The translations under genes were made by a program, and so were the position numbers. A stretch of DNA of 5,526 bases from Firmicutes bacterium UBA2296 (lineage in GTDB: Bacteria > Bacillota > UBA994). The DNA lies in the NCBI GenBank assembly GCA_002345475.1, contig DDWC01000205.1, positions 1 through 5,526 of the forward strand, read 5' to 3'. Every line of letters begins with the position of its first letter. Position 1 is the first letter of the stretch. Below are positions 1-3,895 of this stretch, piece by piece. The notes under the pieces were generated by a model. That model saw nothing but the letters and a program-made list of their open reading frames with translations, was not told the origin of the DNA and did no database searches.

Positions 1-48
1 AGCTCGGTAATTGCTGGCGGACTCATTCTGGCGCTCCTGGCATCGTGA
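1..48 (+). CDS. C-terminal end of a membrane protein, probably a transporter (partial)
   Basis: Frame 1 is open from the window edge to a TGA at 46-48 and gives only 15 residues, SSVIAGGLILALLAS. These are almost all small or aliphatic, as expected for the last transmembrane helix of an integral membrane protein. The family cannot be named from so little. The next gene starts 10 bases downstream and its ribosome binding site overlaps this stop codon, so the two are very probably co-transcribed and translationally coupled. Because the partner resembles small transporter subunits, this is most likely the main transport subunit, but that is inference from context only. Confidence 0.55.
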   Translation, partial: SSVIAGGLILALLAS

Positions 49-58
49 GGATACGGCA

Positions 59-184
59 ATGCAGACAGTAATGGAAGCACTTCGTGTCTCATCCATAGCA
101 TACCCGACCATCTTTCTGGCGACGGCGATATTCTGGATACTGATCGTGCTGCTGAGAAAGATCGGCCCAAAGGGTGAAGACTAG
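59..184 (+). CDS. small single-pass membrane protein, OadG-like transporter small subunit
   Basis: A 41-residue protein starts with ATG at 59 and ends with TAG at 182-184. A GTGAGGA ribosome binding site lies 8 to 10 bases upstream, overlapping the previous stop. The protein has a short amphipathic N-terminus (MQTVMEALRVSS), one hydrophobic helix at about residues 13-32 (IAYPTIFLATAIFWILIVLL) and a charged tail (RKIGPKGED). A short N-terminus, one helix and a lysine/proline tail recall the N-terminal half of OadG, the gamma subunit of sodium-pumping oxaloacetate decarboxylase, and the tiny OadG-related subunits encoded beside some clostridial transporters. By positive-inside logic the tail is probably cytoplasmic. 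Its likely job is to stabilise or assemble the transporter encoded just upstream. The family call is from remembered sequence character; other small subunit families such as MetS are possible. Confidence 0.6.
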   Translation: MQTVMEALRVSSIAYPTIFLATAIFWILIVLLRKIGPKGED

Positions 185-299
185 GGCGACCGCTTCAGGA
201 TGATTGTCGTGAGTCTCTTGCAGCTGGGCACAATGCGGACACAACTCCAGGCTTTTGATGCAGCTACAGATTAATGCAGTCATACGAGCAAAGATTGAC

Positions 300-313
300 T
301 TCTTTATAAAGAA
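300..313. repeat. 14-bp perfect palindrome beside the terminator
   Basis: TTCTTTATAAAGAA at 300-313 is its own reverse complement. The bases outside it extend the pairing potential: GACTT at 297-301 can pair with AAGTC at 315-319 if AAA at 312-314 bulges out. That larger hairpin uses part of the left arm of the neighbouring terminator, so on the plus strand the two would compete. It is AT-rich and in an intergenic spacer, so it may simply be composition. Confidence 0.4.
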
Positions 314-353
314 AAAGTCCTGCAGTTCTCAATCGACAGTTGCAGGACTCTTT
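312..353. terminator. intrinsic terminator between convergent genes, strongest for the minus strand
   Basis: AGTCCTGCA at 316-324 pairs perfectly with TGCAGGACT at 341-349 around a 16-base loop. Read on the minus strand the stem is followed directly by TTTTT (the A run at 312-316, of which the last base is in the stem), the classic rho-independent layout. It lies 11 bases past the stop codon of the lipoprotein gene. On the plus strand the stem is followed by CTCTTTA, a weaker U tract, so it may also end the small membrane protein transcript. No gene is visible in the rest of 185-363. Confidence 0.8.
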
Positions 354-363
354 AATGCCCACA

Positions 364-1155
364 TTATTCTTCTATAACCAGTGTGTATCGCCACTGGGGA
401 CTGTTGCCCCGGATCCGTATGGAATGCAAGGGCTGGGTAATGACGTCGTCCTGTCCGGAGCCGGGGGCAGGGTCGCGGAGCCTGACGTAAACCGTGATCA
501 GCCCGTCATAGGTTTTTGTCACTCGAGTTATGGTGATGCCGTAACCGGTCGTCGGGCAAAGCTCGCGGTAAGCCGCCAGCGCCGTGTCAACCCCGCTGGT
601 TTGCATGACCAGAGGATAAAACACGACACCGCCCTCAGGGTCAAGTTGTTCTTCTATCCAGTCGTCCGTGAAGTCCTCAAAGGCTACTTCTGACGGTTCG
701 TAGGGCCCCGTCAAGGTGGCATCGACCACCATTTCGAAGACCGAGTTTTTGTCATAGCCCTCAATGATGACGCTGTCGATGGGATAGGTGAGCACATCGG
801 ACTGGGGTAGCTCCGGGTCGGGGTTAAGCAGAGTGACGTGCACCTGATAACGCCCCTGCCCATCGGTCAGGATGCCGTCGACGCGCAAGCCATACCCGGT
901 GGAAGGAGATTCGCCGCGGTGAGCCACCACAAGGGTATACTGATCTCCCTGCATGGCTTCCCTTTCAAAGCCCCCGAAGGTGATGCCTGGGGTTTCCTGG
1001 CCGTCTACCTGGACTGCGTAGCTCTCGAATGGCACGTCCCGATCAAAGGGCGCGGGGGGTAGGGGAGGCGGGACAACGGGTGGTTGCTGTGGCGCGCAGG
1101 CGGACAGGGCGACTATTGTCACTGAAGCGAGAAGCGATAGAGAAACAGCCTTCAT
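364..1155 (-). CDS. lipoprotein with two tandem PrcB_C-like domains
   Basis: The 263-residue product is probably a membrane-anchored, extracytoplasmic lipoprotein. Residues 1-20 form a type II signal peptide: MK, a hydrophobic stretch, and the lipobox L17-S18-A19-C20. Residues 21-37 are a proline-rich linker. Two copies of one module follow, at roughly 67-132 and 181-250. Both contain P-[ST]-TGYG, then alternating hydrophobic strands, then a proline-containing turn, DV-x-T-x-P and I-x-G. This pattern matches the PrcB C-terminal domain; PrcB is the lipoprotein needed for maturation of the Treponema denticola protease complex. A role in assembling or protecting a surface protein is inferred from that family only. 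I chose ATG at 1155, not the in-frame ATG at 1173, because GGAGG at 1162-1166 lies between them at proper spacing. It is the last gene of a probable four-gene operon and is followed by a terminator. Confidence 0.8.
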   Translation of the reverse strand: MKAVSLSLLASVTIVALSACAPQQPPVVPPPLPPAPFDRDVPFESYAVQVDGQETPGITFGGFEREAMQGDQYTLVVAHRGESPSTGYGLRVDGILTDGQGRYQVHVTLLNPDPELPQSDVLTYPIDSVIIEGYDKNSVFEMVVDATLTGPYEPSEVAFEDFTDDWIEEQLDPEGGVVFYPLVMQTSGVDTALAAYRELCPTTGYGITITRVTKTYDGLITVYVRLRDPAPGSGQDDVITQPLHSIRIRGNSPQWRYTLVIEE

Positions 1156-1161
1156 TTGGGA

Positions 1162-1168
1162 CCTCCTT
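1162..1168 (-). promoter_or_regulatory. ribosome binding site that fixes the lipoprotein start
   Basis: On the minus strand AAGGAGG (1168-1162) is followed by TCCCAA and then ATG at 1155-1153. The spacing is ideal for that start. The upstream in-frame ATG at 1173 lies before this site and has no site of its own, so the six extra residues of the longer frame are almost certainly not translated. Confidence 0.8.
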
Positions 1169-1170
1169 TG

Positions 1171-1209
1171 CATTCGTCTTATGGGATGGGCTCACATTCT
1201 AGACGAATG
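1171..1209 (-). repeat. 9-bp perfect inverted repeat just upstream of the lipoprotein ribosome binding site
   Basis: CATTCGTCT at 1171-1179 and AGACGAATG at 1201-1209 are perfect reverse complements separated by 21 bases. In the minus-strand transcript the hairpin would end two bases before AAGGAGG. No U tract follows, so it does not look like a terminator. The 5' arm could instead form a second, imperfect hairpin (CTCATTC with GAATG-T-GAG), which excludes the first. It could be an operator, a 5' end stabiliser or a translational control element; the sequence alone does not decide. Confidence 0.5.
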
Positions 1210-1238
1210 AGGCCGTGCAAGGTTCCATCGGGTGGTGG

Positions 1239-1628
1239 CTATTCCTGTGTGTCCAAATGGTCATCCACTTCTTTAAGGTCGGATTCTGCGACGTCGCCAA
1301 ACCAGGTGTGAAGCTTCGCCTTCGCCTTGTTTTTGACGTCGTCATTCACATACATAGCGACTGTCGCCAGGGCCAGTATGAGCACGCCGATATCGTCAGT
1401 GTAACCGGCGGCCGGTATAGCATCGGGGATGGCGTCCAGAGGAAACACCAGGTACCCCAGAGCGGAATAGATGATGGTCCTGGTTCTTTTGGGGATGTCC
1501 TCCTGCAGCACGTAGTATAGCAAGAGTCCTGTGTAAACTACTTTTAGCCCTGCTCTTTTGGCGACACTGCCAAGCCTGGAGATGAATGTGTCGCTAGAGA
1601 AGTGTTTGGAAAACTTGTTCGCTTCCAT
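1239..1628 (-). CDS. YkvA family protein (DUF1232)
   Basis: The 129-residue product carries the DUF1232 core at about residues 50-92. It includes the family signature GY-L-x-FPLDAIPDAIP-x-x-GYTDD-I followed by a hydrophobic stretch (GVLILALATVAMYV). Before it lies an amphipathic or hydrophobic segment (about 28-42, KVVYTGLLLYYVLQED) typical of YkvA-like proteins, and a charged C-terminal tail rich in Lys, Asp and Glu. The biochemical role of the family is unknown; the hydrophobic segments suggest membrane association. It starts at ATG 1628, with GGAGGT six bases upstream. It lies 33 bases after the DUF1847 gene and 83 bases before the lipoprotein start, all on the same strand, consistent with co-transcription. 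Length is normal for the family and nothing looks broken. Confidence 0.88.
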   Translation of the reverse strand: MEANKFSKHFSSDTFISRLGSVAKRAGLKVVYTGLLLYYVLQEDIPKRTRTIIYSALGYLVFPLDAIPDAIPAAGYTDDIGVLILALATVAMYVNDDVKNKAKAKLHTWFGDVAESDLKEVDDHLDTQE

Positions 1629-1641
1629 TGTGTTACCTCCA

Positions 1642-1656
1642 GACGTTCAGAACGTC
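1642..1656 (-). repeat. short inverted repeat between the DUF1847 and YkvA genes
   Basis: GACGTT at 1642-1647 and AACGTC at 1651-1656 form a perfect 6-bp stem with a 3-base centre (CAG). In the minus-strand transcript the hairpin begins a few bases after the DUF1847 stop and ends one base before the GGAGGT site of the YkvA gene. There is no U run after it. It may be a processing or stability element, or an operator half-site pair. A stem this short can arise by chance. Confidence 0.4.
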
Positions 1657-1661
1657 CCAAC

Positions 1662-2282
1662 TCACTTGTGTAGCTTTGCATAGTAGCTGTGCGCGCAGTA
1701 AACTGCCGCGAGGGGATTGTGCCCAAGGACCCGGTCTTTCGCTGCGAGAACTGTTGCCGGGGCCTTGCTGTACTTGAAAAAGAGTGAGTCATGCCCCACA
1801 CACAAGCCTAACACAACATTGAAGTCGGTATCGTTTTCATTACATAGCTTGGCTTGGCCGATGGGGTTACACATGGCCTCAAAGCCTGTGGAGTTGAACC
1901 TGTCTTCTGGTTTGATGTCCAGAGTCTCCTTGTGTATGCCCCCTGCGCTACATATCGCGGAAACAACGGCAAAACCTTTGTGTCTGAAGAAATCGGCTAC
2001 AATACGCGCTTCGCGGTGTAGCCCGCTGCAAAAGGCCAGGCCGAGCTTGCTGTATCCCGCGTAGGCGGCGAACTCGGCTGTCTCCTGCAGACGGGTCCAC
2101 TGGCAGTAGCCGTGTTTTTCAGTGTGGGCGGCCACTTGTGCAATGGCCCTGTTCTGCGTAAGCTCGTATTCCGCCAGGGCTTCGCTTAGCCATTCTCCCT
2201 GTCCCATGGGGCAGCCTGCTGGTTTGCCGGAATGGTCTTCCTTGGCGCAGGCCACTTCCTTGCACCATGCGCAGATTGTCAT
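1662..2282 (-). CDS. DUF1847 family cysteine-rich, putative metal-binding protein
   Basis: The 206-residue product matches the DUF1847 family over its whole length. An N-terminal cysteine cluster, C4-x2-C7-x4-C12-x11-C24-P, resembles a metal-binding knuckle. It is followed by TRLQE-x-x-EFA (63-71), GLAFCSGLHREA (81-92), CNPIGQAK (138-145), GLCVGHDSLFFK (159-170) and KDRVLGHNP (182-190), all of which I recognise as family signatures. There are eleven cysteines in total. C85, C111, C138 and C161 sit inside or beside conserved motifs, which suggests a catalytic or metal site in addition to the N-terminal cluster. No signal peptide or membrane segment is visible, so it should be cytoplasmic. The family has no established function. 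ATG 2282 is preceded by GAGGGGG, about 9 bases upstream. It is the second gene of the probable operon, 53 bases after the dehydrogenase. Confidence 0.9.
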   Translation of the reverse strand: MTICAWCKEVACAKEDHSGKPAGCPMGQGEWLSEALAEYELTQNRAIAQVAAHTEKHGYCQWTRLQETAEFAAYAGYSKLGLAFCSGLHREARIVADFFRHKGFAVVSAICSAGGIHKETLDIKPEDRFNSTGFEAMCNPIGQAKLCNENDTDFNVVLGLCVGHDSLFFKYSKAPATVLAAKDRVLGHNPLAAVYCAHSYYAKLHK

Positions 2283-2335
2283 ATTAAGTCCCCCTCAATG
2301 TGTTTTGTGAACTTCGGGCTGAAATATCTGAGCGA

Positions 2336-3382
2336 CTAATAAAGAAGTTTGACGTCCAGCACGTTTCTCAGAGGCTCGTTATGCAGAAAACGGCGCAGAT
2401 TGTCGCAGAAAAGGTCGGTGATTAGGGCGTTCTCCTTGTCGCTAGTACTGGCGGAATGCGGGCTTACCAGCACATTAGGCATTTCCCACAGCGGGCTATC
2501 CTGAGGCAGGGGCTCTGTGGCGAAAACGTCAAGACCGGCTCCCGCCAGGTGACCGCTTTGCAAGGCATTAATCATATCTTCCTCTACCACCAGAGCTCCC
2601 CGCCCGATGTTGATAAACACCGACCCCTCAGGCATGGCAGCGAATTGCTCCTGTCCCATCATGTTCTCGGTTTCGGGGGTATGGGGTGTAATGAGGACCA
2701 GGTACTGGCTGCGTGGCAAGACCTGCATAAGATCGTGAAAGGAGAACAGCTCATCCACATTTAGCGATGCCGGATCGCGACCCTGAGCATCTCTAACGAC
2801 GCCTAATACGTGCATGCCCATGGCTTTGGCGAAGGCGGCTACTTTGCTGCCCACCCGCCCCGCACCTACCACTGTCAGTGTGCTGCCCAAAAGGTCGCTG
2901 CCGGTGAAGCGCTCCCAGACCTTCATCTTCTGGTACCCCTGCATGCGTGATAACCTTCGGGTGAACATGAGCATAACCATGATGCAAAACTCGGCCAGTG
3001 GTTGAGCGTGTATGCCCGAGGCCGTGGTGAAGACGGCGTCAGGCATGCGCCTGGCATAGCCCGACTTATCCACAAACATACCGACTCCCGAACTGGTAAA
3101 CTGGATCCACTTCACGTTAGGCGCCAGCTCGGGCAAATCCAGCCTGTGCGTGTGATCGAAATCGAAGAGGACATCGGCCTCCTGCAGCAGGCTGAGCCAG
3201 CGGGCCTCCTGCTCTTTTGTCCTGGCAAAGTTGGGGTCGCCGTTGTGGTCGGCGATGTACCTCGGTGGTGCTATTAGAGAAGGTTCGTAGATTACTTGAA
3301 GACGGGGGTCTACGGCGCGAATCTGTTCCACGAAATTTTCCTCGAGGTAGCTTGTTATCAGGACGTTAAATGTCTGTTTCAT
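2336..3382 (-). CDS. D-isomer-specific 2-hydroxyacid dehydrogenase
   Basis: The 348-residue cytoplasmic enzyme should interconvert a 2-oxoacid and the D-2-hydroxyacid using NAD(P)H. The Rossmann motif is G173-A-G175-R-V-G178. The catalytic triad of the family is intact: R261 in INIGRGALV, E290 in LDVFATEP and H309 in VSPHSAS. SSGVG at 98-102 fits the substrate-binding loop. At the end of the second Rossmann strand the usual Asp is replaced by V196 followed by R197, a pattern associated with NADP(H) use. Substrate cannot be told; glyoxylate, hydroxypyruvate or a branched 2-oxoacid are all possible. I chose ATG 3382 because GGAGG lies 8 bases upstream and family homology begins there; the frame stays open to an ATG at 3478 that has no ribosome binding site. 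It is the first gene of the minus-strand run. Confidence 0.9.
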   Translation of the reverse strand: MKQTFNVLITSYLEENFVEQIRAVDPRLQVIYEPSLIAPPRYIADHNGDPNFARTKEQEARWLSLLQEADVLFDFDHTHRLDLPELAPNVKWIQFTSSGVGMFVDKSGYARRMPDAVFTTASGIHAQPLAEFCIMVMLMFTRRLSRMQGYQKMKVWERFTGSDLLGSTLTVVGAGRVGSKVAAFAKAMGMHVLGVVRDAQGRDPASLNVDELFSFHDLMQVLPRSQYLVLITPHTPETENMMGQEQFAAMPEGSVFINIGRGALVVEEDMINALQSGHLAGAGLDVFATEPLPQDSPLWEMPNVLVSPHSASTSDKENALITDLFCDNLRRFLHNEPLRNVLDVKLLY

Positions 3383-3390
3383 GCGGTGGT

Positions 3391-3395
3391 CCTCC
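3391..3395 (-). promoter_or_regulatory. ribosome binding site that fixes the dehydrogenase start
   Basis: GGAGG on the minus strand at 3395-3391 is followed by ACCACCGC and then ATG at 3382. The 32 codons upstream of this ATG in the same frame (to 3478) have no ribosome binding site and do not resemble the N-terminus of the family, so they are leader sequence. Confidence 0.75.
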
Positions 3396-3522
3396 ATCTC
3401 TCTGGTGTAGTGCTGTGTCTGCGTCAATTGTCCCATCTGAGAGTCAGTAAGTCGATACGCATTGTCGAGTGGCGGCATGATATTGTGTCCGACTGAGGCT
3501 CGTGCCCAGGTCGAAGGCTTAG

Positions 3523-3551
3523 ATTAAAGAAGTATGCCTAATAATAGTCCA
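3523..3551 (-). promoter_or_regulatory. candidate sigma-A-type promoter for the dehydrogenase operon
   Basis: On the minus strand TGGACT (3551-3546, four of six matches to TTGACA) is followed after exactly 17 bases by TTTAAT (3528-3523, five of six matches to TATAAT). It lies in the AT-rich divergent spacer and would give a leader of about 130 bases before the start at 3382. No operator or riboswitch fold was recognised in that leader. The call is by eye only. Confidence 0.4.
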
Positions 3552-3577
3552 GATAATCATTCGTATACACGTAATTG

Positions 3578-3586
3578 TGATAAGAT
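3578..3586 (+). promoter_or_regulatory. candidate extended -10 promoter for the dodecin gene
   Basis: TGATAAGAT at 3578-3586 reads as an extended -10 element: TG, one base, then TAAGAT, which keeps the key first A and last T of TATAAT. No convincing -35 is present at 16 to 18 bases upstream, which extended -10 promoters can tolerate. Initiation would fall near 3592-3594, leaving a leader of about 32 bases before ATG 3626. Weak evidence. Confidence 0.3.
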
Positions 3587-3625
3587 TGACTTAGCAAGGT
3601 AAAAAAACGAAGGGAGGTAGGTGAC

Positions 3626-3826
3626 ATGGCAGTGCTAAAGGTAATAGAAATCATGGCAGAATCCCCGGAGAGCTGGGAGAAAGCCACGCAGAATGCAGTT
3701 GACGAGGTCTGCAAAACCGTGCGCAACGTGGAATCGGTATATATTCAGCATTTTCAGGCGGTAGTCAACGAGGGCAAAATCACCAAGTACAGGATCAACG
3801 CTAAGATTTCATTTACTGTTGACTAA
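3626..3826 (+). CDS. dodecin family protein
   Basis: The 66-residue product has the dodecin length and pattern: strand one KVIEIMAESPESWEKA, an amphipathic helix (about 15-32, ending KTVRN), strand two VESVYIQHFQAVV and strand three KITKYRINAKISF. Dodecins assemble into hollow dodecamers that store or buffer flavins or related cofactors in the cytoplasm. In archaeal and Thermus dodecins a Trp in the NIRWF-type position and a Gln after the Tyr of strand three contact the flavin. Here these positions are S37 and R56, so classical flavin stacking is not expected and the ligand is uncertain. GGGAGGT at 3612-3618 lies seven bases before ATG 3626. The gene is alone on its strand, divergent from the dehydrogenase operon and convergent with purL. 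Confidence 0.9.
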   Translation: MAVLKVIEIMAESPESWEKATQNAVDEVCKTVRNVESVYIQHFQAVVNEGKITKYRINAKISFTVD

Positions 3827-3834
3827 GTGAGCTG

Positions 3835-3885
3835 ACAAAACAGCAGGGAAGAAGGCTTGTAAGAGCTTCTTCCCTGCTGTTTTGT
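3835..3885. terminator. bidirectional intrinsic terminator shared by dodecin and purL
   Basis: The 20 bases at 3835-3854 pair without mismatch with 3866-3885 around an 11-base loop. The G/C-rich core is CAGCAGGG and its complement. The outer stem is ACAAAA on one side and TTTTGT on the other, so a U tract exists in both directions. It starts 8 bases after the dodecin stop and lies 10 bases beyond the purL stop, so it can end both convergent transcripts. Confidence 0.93.
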
Positions 3886-3895
3886 ATGGGAACTG

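Noticed and set aside
89..283. Minus-strand 64-codon frame with a CSC and CPHC cysteine pattern
   Set aside because: It overlaps the better supported small membrane protein on the plus strand, has no ribosome binding site before its ATG, and shows no recognisable domain. It also lies beyond the terminator of the lipoprotein gene.
291..301. AAGATTGACTT also present at 3582-3592
   Set aside because: A few shared 11-mers are expected by chance in 5.5 kb, and the two contexts differ.
340..693. Plus-strand 117-codon frame and other plus frames over 838-1520, 1717-2310 and 2456-3496
   Set aside because: All are antisense to well supported minus-strand genes and show no family motifs; they are shadows.
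1191..1233. Possible promoter for the lipoprotein (TTGCAC and TAGAAT on the minus strand)
   Set aside because: The spacer is only 13 bases, too short for a sigma-A promoter; TAGAAT alone is weak evidence.
3383..3478. Upstream extension of the dehydrogenase frame to an ATG at 3478
   Set aside because: No ribosome binding site precedes that ATG, while GGAGG lies correctly before ATG 3382 where family homology starts.
3549..3587. Possible operator palindrome around CGTATACACG in the divergent spacer
   Set aside because: Only about half of the symmetric positions match over 26 bases at 3557-3582, no better than expected in AT-rich DNA.
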